The notes beneath the pieces are model-generated. The model made no database searches. It saw only the letters and a list, made by a program, of their open reading frames with translations, and was not told where the DNA came from. A program made the position numbers and the translations under genes. DNA of 64,000 bases, taken from Glandiceps talaboti. Taxonomy: Eukaryota > Hemichordata > Enteropneusta > Spengelidae. Below, in pieces: positions 1 to 10,128 of the stretch; within the stretch, counting starts at the first letter, position 1, and every line of letters starts with the position of its first letter. Location of the stretch: the NCBI RefSeq assembly GCF_964340395.1, contig NC_135565.1:7232742-7296741 (forward strand). The letters are read 5' to 3'.

Positions 1-18
1 GAACAGCTTATTTCGAAG

Positions 19-3000
19 ATGACATCACAAGACAAGCCAAACAGGGACGATCAACATTTCACAAGTCATGCGGTAAGACAGAACACTTTCACATCTGATC
101 CATACTCTCGAGAACTTAAGACTAATAGACATGGACCAACTTATGGAGGTCAACAGATCAGATCAGGTGAACCAGTATGTCGATTATGTAACAAGCCAGG
201 ACACACTAGCCCTTCATGTGAAATGCACAGTGATCGTCAGTTAAATAGTAATACATATAATGCTAACTTGTCTATTAATTCACCTACGCTTAGCAGTATT
301 AGTACAGATAAGATGCATAATAGCAATTTGATTAATGTTAGGATTTATGGTAAGAATGTTAATGCTTTGGTCGATACAGGTTCTTCAGTTACAGTAGTTA
401 CGAGTAAATTATTGAAGGAAATACCAGAACTTAGACGTGTACAAGTAGTAAAGTCTTCTCATGATTATATAACAGTAGCTTCAGGTGGTAGGTTACCAGT
501 TCGAGGTTTAATTAATATTCCAGCTATTATAAATAATCGTAGTGTCCTTATGCCAGCTCACCTTGTAGACAATCTTAATAAGCCACTAATCATAGGTGTC
601 GATTTCATGAAAATGCATAGAGCGATTATAGATATGGCCAAGAATAAATTGCGTCTTCGTTCGAAGCTATTTATGCGATCTGCTGACAAATATTTAATTC
701 CTGCGAAATCAGAATGTATTATATCTGCGCGGCTTCCATCTCACGTTGGTGATGGAATACTTGGCACCACGCCTAATATTAAATCTTTGTGTCACCTTGG
801 CTTAGTAACAGCGCGTGTACTGGCTAAAACTGAGAATGATTTAGTTCCAATTAGAATTGCTAATGCAAGCGACAATGATGTTACTTTGAGGAGGAATACA
901 AGGCTAGGTGTTTTTAAACCACTATCTGATGGTGATCAATTGTATAATATTGACTTGGGCGCTAATCAGACGTATCCCCCTATTGCTAATCCTTTGACAC
1001 GGGAACAGAGAGAATTCTTTTCTGATTTTGACTGGACTGACCATGACTTATCTGACCAACAACTTGAACAATTACAGTCAGTTCTATGGCAGAATAGGGA
1101 TGCTTTCGTTGATAAATCAGGGACGTTAGGTTATTGTGATGTCATTAAGCATAGAATTGAATTAAATGAGAATGCAAAACCTGTCTCTCGGCCACCATAT
1201 CGTGTCTCCCCAGACAAACGCAAAGAAATAAGGTCTCAGTTAGATAATTTACTTGACCAGGGTGTTATTACACCTTCAACTTCACAGTATAGTAGTCCAC
1301 TGTTATTGGTCAAGAAACCGTCAGGTGCGTATAGACTAGTTATTGATTATAGGGAATTAAATAAACAGACAGTGCCAATCGTATTTCCCTTGCCTGGTTT
1401 GCAAGATTGTCTAGACATGATAGGAGATAAGTCTCCTAAATATTTCACTACCCTTGATATGACGTCTGGGTTTTGGCAGTTGGCAATAGATGAGAGGGAT
1501 TCCCACAAAACGGCATTTGTTAGTTTAGATGGGAAATATGAATGGAATACTTTACCTCAGGGTTTACGTAATTCTAGTGCTTCGTTTCAACAGACAATGC
1601 AGCATTTATTTCGAGAATTAATTTGGAGCCACCTCGTCGTCTATCTCGATGATCTTGTTGTGTACAGTAATACTTTTGATAATCATCTGCTTCATATAAA
1701 TAATGTTTTGACACGATTGCGAGAAGCAGGTTTGAAACTGGGTCCAAAGAAGTGCCACTTTGGTAGGAAGAAAATTAAGTTCTTGGGTCATATTCTGACT
1801 AAGGATGGTATCTCCGCGGATCCAGCTAAGATTTCAGCTGTTGAGAGTTTTCCAGTCCCTACAAATGTTTCTAAGGTCAAGAGCTTTCTAGGTCTGGCAG
1901 GTTTCTATCGCCGTTTTATCAGAGATTTTTCTAAGATTGCCCATCCACTTCATAATTTATTGCATAAGAACAAAGTGTTCAAATGGACGGATGAATGTCA
2001 ACAGGCATTTGATACCTTGAAACGAAAACTAGTGACAGCTCCATTGTTAGGATTTCCTCAATACAATGATCCGTTCATCCTGTATACCGACGCATCTGCA
2101 TTTAGTGTAGGGTACGTTTTAGCACAAAAACAGGATAAACTAGAACGACCGATTGCTTATGGTGGTCGTTCTCTAAGTTCGCGCGAACGGAAATATTCGA
2201 CGACAGAACGAGAAGCTATTGCTTTACTACATGGGTTATCGCAGTGCGACCCTTATCTAAGAGGTAATCGTTTTACGGTGATTACTGATCATGCTAATTT
2301 ACCATATTTGTTCAAAATGAAATCACCTAGTGGTAGAATAGCACGATGGATTATGCGAGTTCAAGAGTATGATTTCGATATTCAACACAGACCGGGCAAA
2401 AAGATTCCCCACGCGGACGGGTTATCGCGTAGAGAATATGAACAGGCAGGGAGCCAAAATTCTGACTTCAGTAACCCAGATACACCTGCATTTGAGCCTA
2501 CAATGAGCAATGACATAAAGGTCGACGACGATAACACTAGAGGGTCAAGTACACATATGGCCAATGTTAATATGGTGAATTTGGATAAGTCAAACAAATC
2601 AGATGACTCTGATATTGACATCAGTGAATTATATAACACCTTACAAACGGTTGCCAGTACAAATAGTGTTGAGACTAGTACTGATAGTCAATCCCAGGGG
2701 TCAGTCACAGTAAATGATGATTGTGTACTCAATAATGACTTACATTCCAATACGACAACTGATAGAATTTCGCGCTTACAGCATAGTGACAGTCATTTAG
2801 TTCCAATGATTAAGTTCTTAACAAGTGGGGATTTACCAAATGATAAAAAGTTGGCCAAACGTATCGCAAACACACAGGCAAATTATTTGTTGCTCAATGG
2901 AATTTTGTATCATTTATGGTCACCGTCGGGAAAGTCTGCTCTAGCTAAGGATTGTATTAGACAATTAGTTATTCCACGGTCACTTCAATTGTATGTAATA

Positions 3001-4683
3001 AAGCGGATTCACGATGACGTAACAGGAGGTCATCTCGGGACGTCGCGATGTTTATATGCAATTCGGTCACGATATTATTGGGATGGGATGAATAAGGATA
3101 TCACAGATTATGTAGCATCGTGTGCACGTTGTCATACTAGAAAGAGAGGTCGTCGGTTCAAAGGTCACTTAATTCCACTGAAAGTCACGGGAGTTATGCA
3201 TAGACTTGGCATGGATTTTTTAGGGCCACTGAAAAAGACAAAAAGTGGGAATGTGCATATTTTAGTTGTGACGGAATATTTGACTAAGTTTGCGTGGGCA
3301 TTCGCAGTACCTAATACGAAAGCAGAAACTGTTGCTAGAGTATTGTTTCGAGAAATATTTTGCACTTTCGGTTTTCCAAATTCTATTCTCTCAGATCAAG
3401 GTTCGTCATTTATGTCACATGTTATGAAAGAAGTTTGTCGCTATTTCGATATTACAAAGAAGCGTTCATCTCCGTATATGCCATCGGTAAATGGGCTGAC
3501 AGAACGTTTTAACAGAACTCTGATAGATATGATTTCTATTTACACGAATCGACTAGGTGATGATTGGGACATTTTTCTACCGTCAGTTTTATTCGCATAC
3601 AGGTCTACGCCACATGACACGACGAAAATGTCACCATTCAGGGCATTGTTTGGGGTCGAGCCAAGACTACCGGTTGATACTGAATTAATACCACAACTTG
3701 GTGCGTCACACAACGCGAATTTATTCTTAGAGGAAATGGCTCGGTGCCGCAATTTGGCTGTATCATTAGCGAAAGAGAATATCGAAAAGGCACAAGCAAA
3801 GATGAAAAAGAGATATGATAAATCTGCACAAGCTGAGAATACATTTAAAGTAGGTGACATAGTATATCTTCATCATCCGGCTGTGAAGCCCGGTTACGCC
3901 AAGAAGTTTCACAAATTCTTCCGCGGACCATATCGCATTAAGGAGCAAATTTCACCGGTAAATTTCAAACTGCAACATGTTGAAGGCACAAGACCTTATG
4001 GGAAAGTTATTCATGCTAACCGACTCAAGCATGCAAAGTTGAGACCACGACGTCTATTAAGTAATGATGATCAGGAATCAATTGATGAATCAGACAGTGC
4101 AACTCAGATACAGAGCGATAATCACTTATCACACCCAGTGAATGATGATAACGGTCGTGACTATCATATGTATTCGGATACAGAAATTTATGATTTATCA
4201 GACACGTCCAGTGAAAGTGTATCTGAATCAACTGATCACTCTATACAGCCAAGAAAAATAGATAAGAAAGTAGCTGTTAGAAAGAGAGCAGAAAGACGTA
4301 TCGCTCGTAAAATAGCACATAGCATACGTGAAACTCGTAGTAGTTCAGGGAATCGCGACGAAGTCTCAACCCATGAAAGTGCTGATACTTCCGATTCAAA
4401 CGATACAGTACGTTCAAATCGGTCCCCTGCGCGACATCCCATTGATTATGATAGTGACAGTTTGGCTGGAGAAAATGAATATGTTGGTGATGACACATAT
4501 TATCGTATAGAAAAGATTTTACGCGGACGATACAAAAATGGCATTTTAGAATATCTGATAAAATGGGAGGGATACCCTAATTCAGACAATTCATGGATTC
4601 CAAGGGATTACTTGAATGAAGTTGCCCTTCAATCTTTACGCGACAATCCAGTTGTCATTACGGGTAAGTCACGCCCAACTTAA
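19..4683 (+). CDS. pol: Ty3/gypsy Pol polyprotein with C-terminal chromodomain
   Basis: The polyprotein copies element RNA to DNA and integrates it. Residues are numbered from the ATG at 19. A CX2CX4HX4C zinc knuckle lies at 54-67, the end of Gag. The aspartic protease motif DTGSS is at 119-123. Reverse transcriptase has the first catalytic Asp at 480 and YLDD at 542-545. RNase H has YTDAS with Asp 691 and ITDH with Asp 757. The integrase zinc site is H998, H1005, C1035, C1038, and its catalytic triad is D1066, D1126, E1162 with 59- and 35-residue spacings. A chromodomain fills about 1493-1540. All catalytic residues are present and there is no internal stop. The frame is open from base 1, so the ATG at 19 may be internal and the true Gag-Pol start lies upstream. 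A gag-pol frameshift cannot be judged here. The chromodomain probably directs integration to modified histone H3 (family knowledge). Confidence 0.95.
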   Translation: MTSQDKPNRDDQHFTSHAVRQNTFTSDPYSRELKTNRHGPTYGGQQIRSGEPVCRLCNKPGHTSPSCEMHSDRQLNSNTYNANLSINSPTLSSISTDKMHNSNLINVRIYGKNVNALVDTGSSVTVVTSKLLKEIPELRRVQVVKSSHDYITVASGGRLPVRGLINIPAIINNRSVLMPAHLVDNLNKPLIIGVDFMKMHRAIIDMAKNKLRLRSKLFMRSADKYLIPAKSECIISARLPSHVGDGILGTTPNIKSLCHLGLVTARVLAKTENDLVPIRIANASDNDVTLRRNTRLGVFKPLSDGDQLYNIDLGANQTYPPIANPLTREQREFFSDFDWTDHDLSDQQLEQLQSVLWQNRDAFVDKSGTLGYCDVIKHRIELNENAKPVSRPPYRVSPDKRKEIRSQLDNLLDQGVITPSTSQYSSPLLLVKKPSGAYRLVIDYRELNKQTVPIVFPLPGLQDCLDMIGDKSPKYFTTLDMTSGFWQLAIDERDSHKTAFVSLDGKYEWNTLPQGLRNSSASFQQTMQHLFRELIWSHLVVYLDDLVVYSNTFDNHLLHINNVLTRLREAGLKLGPKKCHFGRKKIKFLGHILTKDGISADPAKISAVESFPVPTNVSKVKSFLGLAGFYRRFIRDFSKIAHPLHNLLHKNKVFKWTDECQQAFDTLKRKLVTAPLLGFPQYNDPFILYTDASAFSVGYVLAQKQDKLERPIAYGGRSLSSRERKYSTTEREAIALLHGLSQCDPYLRGNRFTVITDHANLPYLFKMKSPSGRIARWIMRVQEYDFDIQHRPGKKIPHADGLSRREYEQAGSQNSDFSNPDTPAFEPTMSNDIKVDDDNTRGSSTHMANVNMVNLDKSNKSDDSDIDISELYNTLQTVASTNSVETSTDSQSQGSVTVNDDCVLNNDLHSNTTTDRISRLQHSDSHLVPMIKFLTSGDLPNDKKLAKRIANTQANYLLLNGILYHLWSPSGKSALAKDCIRQLVIPRSLQLYVIKRIHDDVTGGHLGTSRCLYAIRSRYYWDGMNKDITDYVASCARCHTRKRGRRFKGHLIPLKVTGVMHRLGMDFLGPLKKTKSGNVHILVVTEYLTKFAWAFAVPNTKAETVARVLFREIFCTFGFPNSILSDQGSSFMSHVMKEVCRYFDITKKRSSPYMPSVNGLTERFNRTLIDMISIYTNRLGDDWDIFLPSVLFAYRSTPHDTTKMSPFRALFGVEPRLPVDTELIPQLGASHNANLFLEEMARCRNLAVSLAKENIEKAQAKMKKRYDKSAQAENTFKVGDIVYLHHPAVKPGYAKKFHKFFRGPYRIKEQISPVNFKLQHVEGTRPYGKVIHANRLKHAKLRPRRLLSNDDQESIDESDSATQIQSDNHLSHPVNDDNGRDYHMYSDTEIYDLSDTSSESVSESTDHSIQPRKIDKKVAVRKRAERRIARKIAHSIRETRSSSGNRDEVSTHESADTSDSNDTVRSNRSPARHPIDYDSDSLAGENEYVGDDTYYRIEKILRGRYKNGILEYLIKWEGYPNSDNSWIPRDYLNEVALQSLRDNPVVITGKSRPT

Positions 4684-6755
4684 TAGCAAACCAAAGGTTG
4701 TTGCCAGGAACCGCCGAGTTTACAGATATGGCTCATAATGTCTTCTTTATCTTAGCATTGTTTCTGTTACGATATTTATTGTTTCAAGATTGCAGCCCAA
4801 GTTGTATCTGCACTTTATGGCAATGCTTCAGGTGTGCACTGTTTACATAACATTACATTTGTCTTCATATATTAAACTAATGTGTGTTCACCGATTCTTA
4901 TACACAAAATTGTTGTCATAACTCATAATTGTCAACCTTGTATCCAATCGCATCGTGTACTTACTTTTATCTTTCTTTTCATCCTTGCAGTTGCTTTGAT
5001 GAATATTCTGTTTGATAGAGTTTACTTAGTATATTTTTGCTGGGGTTCTTTACTATAGTATGTTTGAGTGCATAGTATGATTGAGTGAGTGTTTGTATAG
5101 TCAGGCCTGACGCTGTATAATTGTGATGTTATGATCGGGAAATATTCGTTTATTGGCAACTCATCAGACATAAAACTCTTTAAAGGTAATTTGTTTATTT
5201 TCATCTGCGTGTGTATTATTTCATAATATTTCAATACATTAGTTCCAAAGTCTTAATGATCAGAGGTACATGTGTTCCTTTTCATGTTTCTAGCTTCCAT
5301 TTCCTTTATGTGTTTGATCATTTCATGCTTTCATATATCTGCTGAACTTCAAGTGACATAGTTGTCCATTTGTTTTTTTTGTTTTTCATTTGTGGCAATA
5401 CTGTTTACTGTTTATTGATTAAGCTCAATATCTTGAGTATGTTTACCACCTCGATATGAAAAAAGGTTCCCTTTGTTTGATAGTTTCTTTTGGATTATTT
5501 GGTTATCTCTGCCGATAAGTTTCAAGTTCAAATAACTATTATTCTTTGTTAGATAGCGGGTGTGTTTCAATTAGGTGCTGACAGGTATATCTAGTTTTGA
5601 GATAAGTTAAAGTTGGCATTTTCGACTGTTTTAGAGTACTACCGACTTACATGTACAGTCAGAAGGTTCCTTGGCAAACCACTTCAGTCCTGGACGCAGG
5701 ACAATGTTATATTGTTTACCTAGGGACAAGCATGCATTCTTTCTGTAGATTGGTTAGTTTACGTTTGTTTACTCTTCTCAAGTATGATACGTATATGTGA
5801 CACACGGTGTAGTGGGTTATATAATATTACGAAATACATATTGCGATAGGGCCCTCTGACACTCCATAGGTTATTTACAGAGTGTTTATGGGTTGACACA
5901 GTCCATTGACATTTGCACATTACTTTGTGTGATATAGATATGTATTTATTAGTCATGACGTAGCGATTGACGTTGACTGACTATTTTCATGATAAGAATC
6001 CTCTAAAGTCTATGGTTTATTTTACGTATTTGGCGATAATAGGGTGCGTTTGATGTCGTCCTGGAACATATATGCAATACACGGCATCATCTCCCCGCTA
6101 CTTGCGACATTACGTAACCTTTATGGCTTGCGAAAATTACAAATTTATACTATGCTTTGATGCGATAAAAAATTAGTGATAATGCGTAAGATATATTGTC
6201 TTAGACTGGCATACTGACTTCCGATTATCATTTAGATACTCTTTATTATATGATAGCTTACTAGGTATGATATGTTTACATTTTATTATTTTAGTCAACT
6301 CCTTTTACATATATTATTACACAGCAACAATTACTCATTTCGAATTTGATCTGAGATTTATTCAAATCATTAATTTTAGCTGTTTTTATCAGTTCAACGT
6401 AATTATTAGAATATTCTGTCAAAGTTGGAGTTATTTTTTAAGTGATACATTTTACTTATCTGGTGATTTGAAGTTGGGCACTTTACTGCTTTTTGATTGT
6501 TTTGTTGTTACATGGTACTACAAGCAATTTATTTGACTATATTTAGTTAAGTCACATGATAACTGATTCAATTTTGATTTACAACAATGTTGCATTACTA
6601 CTCTAGTATTTTATTTCAAGTATTGCATATCAATTTTCGAATCATTTTTTTTCTAACATTTCACTTTCTTTACTTTATATTTCTTAGTTAGGCAAAATGG
6701 TACGATATTTTTCGCGAGGAGAGATGTCAATCATTTATGTTGAAGCGAGGGCGCT
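4684..6755 (+). other. Long noncoding 3' internal region of the retroelement
   Basis: About 2.1 kb lie between the pol stop and the purine-rich tract. Only short frames occur (the longest about 89 codons, 6267-6536), and none has a signal peptide, membrane anchor or glycoprotein pattern typical of an envelope. The sequence is T-rich on this strand. It may be a long 3' UTR, a decayed third gene, or sequence captured from the host. I recognise nothing in it. Confidence 0.5.
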
Positions 6756-6776
6756 TCACAGTGAAGGTGGGCGCTG
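6756..6776 (+). other. Candidate polypurine tract before the 3' LTR
   Basis: The bases directly before the LTR are purine-rich (GTGAAGGTGGGCGCTG) and abut TGTTACG. This is where plus-strand primer is made in LTR elements. The same 70 bases recur at 8033-8098 before the truncated LTR copy, which supports this being the internal/LTR junction. Confidence 0.6.
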
Positions 6777-7137
6777 TGTTACGAGTCACAGATCTAAATT
6801 ATGTCCATTCAGGATATTTTGGTAAATTTTCATTATGAACTCTAAATTGAAGTCAAAAAGCATTTAAACTTTGTACAAACAGTGACATTCCGTTGCGTAA
6901 CAACATAGGTCTTTGACATCTCTACATGGGGTGTTTCTGAATTGTTTGTACCAGGTACGATTGAATTGTCAATAAGTTTTATTATGACATGACTATTTTA
7001 TGGTCTTTGAGATATGAACTTGTATTACTAATCTAGGGAAGGTGATTGGATATTAGATCTCGGATGATGTCTTTCATCATAAGACTTAAGAATACGTCAT
7101 ACTCTAAGAATAGAGATTTTGTGTAAACTTTGAAATG

Positions 7138-7145
7138 TATTTAAG
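7138..7145 (+). promoter_or_regulatory. TATA-like box in the LTR
   Basis: TATTTAAG lies 361 bp into the LTR, upstream of a purine-rich stretch and an AATAAA. The order is as expected for a U3 promoter. Inference from position only. Confidence 0.5.
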
Positions 7146-7198
7146 TTGGGTTTTTAGCCCAGCTCGAGAGGAGAGGCGGAGACGGAGATTGGTCATGT

Positions 7199-7204
7199 AA
7201 TAAA
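7199..7204 (+). terminator. LTR polyadenylation signal
   Basis: AATAAA occurs about 60 bp after the TATA-like box, as expected near the start of the LTR R region. It is repeated in the solo LTR. Confidence 0.5.
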
Positions 7205-7460
7205 ATCAACCAAGTGGTTAGCTTGGCGTTCGTTGAACCAGATACGTATGTTACGTTGTGAGTTCTACTCAACACAAGCCAAGTCGGTACGGTACCTCGT
7301 AGAAGAGATGGTTTGAGAAGAAACTAGTTGGTCGGCTAATTCAACGTTATAGTCTTAAATGGAACAGACTGACGATTGGAACAGCAGTGCGAGTGAGTAC
7401 TTCCCCAATTGAACATTAAATATCGATAAACTGCACAGTAAGCCGATCAACAGCGTTTCA

Positions 7461-8033
7461 ATACTTTGAAATGTCAAGTACATTTCAATTATACTTAAAA
7501 TATAAATTTACAATAGTTGGATCTTCAATTTGGTCACAAAACTACAGATTGTAAAATGTTACCCTTCCCATGTTGCTGAATTCGTCGTTTGTCTTGAACG
7601 ATTTCCTAACTTGCGACTGAAGTTAAATTGCCTTCTTGTCCCTTACCCTCCAGTGGAAGACTGGTCTGTTAGCCTACAGCATGCTAAATAAACGTAACTA
7701 TGAACTTTGCCATGTAATCCCAGTATGAAAACGCTTTGAACTTTAAATTGTATCAAGAATCAATAGCAAGAATTTTCTGGAAACTATAAATAAGTCAGAA
7801 GAGTCGAATTCGAACATAAAGGTTCATGTCATAAACTACTGTGTGAGACCTTGCTAATTGTTGTAAATGTGTGGTCTGCTGTGGCAGCCGCAAAATCCTT
7901 ATGCGCATGCGTGTTCAATCAAGGATTATGCCTTCAATGTTGAACTTAGGTAGAATGGCGATTTGTCCCTTAAGGAAAACAATAAAACATAAACCCAATT
8001 GATCTTTCAATAGACTGTAAAATAGTCAGGTTT
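7461..8033. repeat. Host flank of the 3' LTR, duplicated at 9557-10128
   Basis: These roughly 570 bp follow LTR A and recur almost unchanged after solo LTR C. The later part (about 7690-7990) is also present, more diverged, at 19920-20215 without any LTR. It is therefore flanking genomic repeat rather than LTR, and the shared flank implies that the locus was duplicated after the insertion. Confidence 0.65.
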
Positions 8034-8342
8034 TCGCGAGGAGAGATGTCAATCATTTATGTTGAAGCGAGGGCGCTTCACAGTGAAGGTGGGCGCTGTG
8101 TTACGAATCACAAATCTAAAATATATCCATTTAGGACATTTTGGTAAATTTTCTATATGAACTCTAAATTGAAGTCAAAAAGCATTTAAACTTTGAACAT
8201 ACAGTGACATTCCGTTGCGTAACAACATAGGTCTTTGACATCTCTACATGGAGTGTTTCTGAATTGTTTGTACCAGGTACGATTGAATTGTCAATAAGTT
8301 TTATTATGACATGACTATTTTATGGTCTTTGAGATATGAACT
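8034..8342 (+). mobile_element. Truncated second 3' end: pre-LTR segment plus first 244 bp of LTR (copy B)
   Basis: The 65 bp before the LTR match 6707-6776, followed by LTR sequence starting at 8099. LTR similarity ends at about 8342. Copy B differs from A at roughly ten positions in 244 bp, whereas A and C differ at about two in the same span, so B comes from an older or different copy. Confidence 0.75.
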
Positions 8343-8868
8343 ATGCATATAATGTCAAGCAATCTAATATTGACTAGAAGTCAGCTTACATCTAATCCCA
8401 AAACATAGAGAAAGAGGTTTCGATGCGACTAGCACACTTTCATCAGGCTAATCAGAGAAATTACGAAAACAAACCAAAGTATTAGAAAATCTGAACGTAC
8501 AAAATAAACTAATCACATGACAAAATAGGAGGGAATGGAACTCCGCAAATGTCTAGTATTGAATTCCTGTAGGTCCATAGTCATTCAGTCTATGACGATA
8601 CATCGTTCAGAATACGCGCATCTGTATACTTTCTAATTGTGTTATTTCCGTATCTGGGTTAGGTAAATGGCAAATGATCGTGGCTGATAGAACATTGTCT
8701 ACTAGAATATGTCCTGTCGTTCTGAAGTGGGGTACAACATATACAGATCAATCTTTTCAGCTTGTTTTGATATTTGAGCGATGGCAATTCATTCTCATAT
8801 CGAAAGGGTGTGTTGTCGTGCTGACGTACTGAATATTGCATATATATATAATATTCTATAATTAAAAT
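8343..8868. other. Unique sequence left of the solo LTR
   Basis: No coding potential or repeat was recognised. By the duplication model it is the original left flank of the insertion. It ends in an AT-rich run with TATATATATA at about 8840. Confidence 0.4.
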
Positions 8869-8872
8869 ATAC

Positions 8873-9556
8873 TGTTACGAGTCACAGATCTAAATTATGT
8901 CCATTCAGGATATTTTGGTAAATTTTCATTATGAACTCTAAATTGAAGTCAAAAAGCATTTAAACTTTGTACAAACAGTGACATTCCGTTGCGTAACAAC
9001 ATAGGTCTTTGACATCTCTACATGGGGTGTTTCTGAATTGTTTGTACCAGGTACGATTGAACTGTCAACAAGTTTTATTATGACATGACTATTTTATGGT
9101 CTTTGAGATATGAACTTGTATTACTAATCTAGGGAAGGTGATTGGATATTAGATCTCGGATGATGTCTTTCATCATAAGACTTAAGAATACGTCATACTC
9201 TAAGAATAGAGATTTTGTGTAAACTTGGAAATGTATTTAAGTTGGGTTTTTAGCCCAGCTCGGGGGGAGAGGCGGAGACGGAGAGTGGTCATGTAATAAA
9301 ATCAACCAAGTGGTTAGCTTGGCGTTCGTTGAACCAGATACGTATGTTTCGTTGTGAGTTCTACTCAACACAATCCAAGTCGGTACGGTACCTCGTGGAA
9401 GAGATGGTTTGAGAAGAAACTAGTTGGTCGGCTAATTCAACGTTATAGTCTTAAATGGAACAGACTGACGATTGGAACAGCAGTGCGAGTGAGTACTTCC
9501 CCGTTTGAACATTAAATATCGATAAACTGCACAGTAAGCCGATCAACAGCGTTTCA
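8873..9556 (+). mobile_element. Solo LTR (copy C)
   Basis: This is a full-length LTR nearly identical to copy A, with no internal region on either side. It is flanked by ATAC at 8869-8872 and 9557-9560. Solo LTRs arise by recombination between the two LTRs of one element. It carries the same TATA-like box and AATAAA. Confidence 0.75.
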
Positions 9557-10128
9557 ATACTTTGAAATGTCAAGTACATTTCAATTATACTTAAAATATA
9601 AATTTACAATAGTTGGATCTTCAATTTGGTCACAAAACTACAGATTGTAAAATGTTACCCTTCCCATGTTGCTGAATTCGTCGTTTGTCTTGAACGATTT
9701 CCTAACTTGCGACTGAAGTTAAATTGCCTTCTTGTCCCTTACCCTCCAGTGGAAGACTGGTCTGTTAGCCTACAGCATGCTAAATAAACGTAACTATGAA
9801 CTTTGCCATGTAATCCCAGTATGAAAACGCTTTGAACTTTAAATTGTATCAAGAATCAATAGCAAGAATTTTCTGGAAACTATAAATAAGTCAGAAGAGT
9901 CGAATTCGAACATAAAGGTTCATGTCATAAACTACTGTGTGAGACCTTGCTAATTGTTGTAAATGTGTGGTCTGCTGTGGCAGCCGCAAAATCCTTATGC
10001 GCATGCGTGTTCAATCAAGGATTATGCCTTCAATGTTGAACTTAGGTAGAATGGCGATTTGTCCCTTAAGGAAAACAATAAAACATAAACCCAATTGATC
10101 TTTCAATAGACTGTAAAATAGTCAGGTT
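9557..10128. repeat. Second copy of the LTR flank
   Basis: Nearly identical to 7461-8033. It continues without a break into D-family copy 1, whereas the first copy is cut off after 8033 by the truncated element end. Confidence 0.65.

Larger units (their letters stand above)
1..7460 (+). mobile_element. Ty3/gypsy chromovirus, 5' part outside window
   Basis: The stretch contains, in order, a pol frame with a Gag-type zinc knuckle, about 2 kb without coding sequence, a purine-rich tract and a 3' LTR beginning TGTTACG. Domain order protease, reverse transcriptase, RNase H, integrase, chromodomain is that of Ty3/gypsy chromoviruses (established knowledge). The 5' LTR, primer binding site and most of gag lie upstream of base 1. 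The intact frame indicates a fairly recent insertion. Confidence 0.9.
6777..7460 (+). repeat. 3' LTR of the Ty3/gypsy element (copy A)
   Basis: It starts with TGTTACGAG, a common gypsy LTR start. The 5' edge is certain because copies A, B and C align exactly from this base. The 3' edge is inferred: at TTTCA (7460) the next bases are ATAC, the same four bases that precede copy C, giving a TG...CA LTR of 684 bp with a 4-bp target duplication. Copies A and C are nearly identical. The LTR holds a TATA-like box and a poly(A) signal. Confidence 0.7.

Noticed and set aside
3540-3860. Minus-strand and out-of-frame frames inside pol
   Set aside because: Shadows of the intact pol frame with no domains.
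6777-6903. A 127-bp LTR ending CGTAACA, complementary to the TGTTACG start
   Set aside because: All three copies continue identically past it, and the TATA-like box and poly(A) signal lie further downstream.
6777-8028. A 1252-bp LTR equal to the full A/C identity
   Set aside because: Part of the 3' portion occurs at 19920-20215 without LTR sequence, and its end resembles the D copy 2 start at 13258, so it is flank; not fully excluded.
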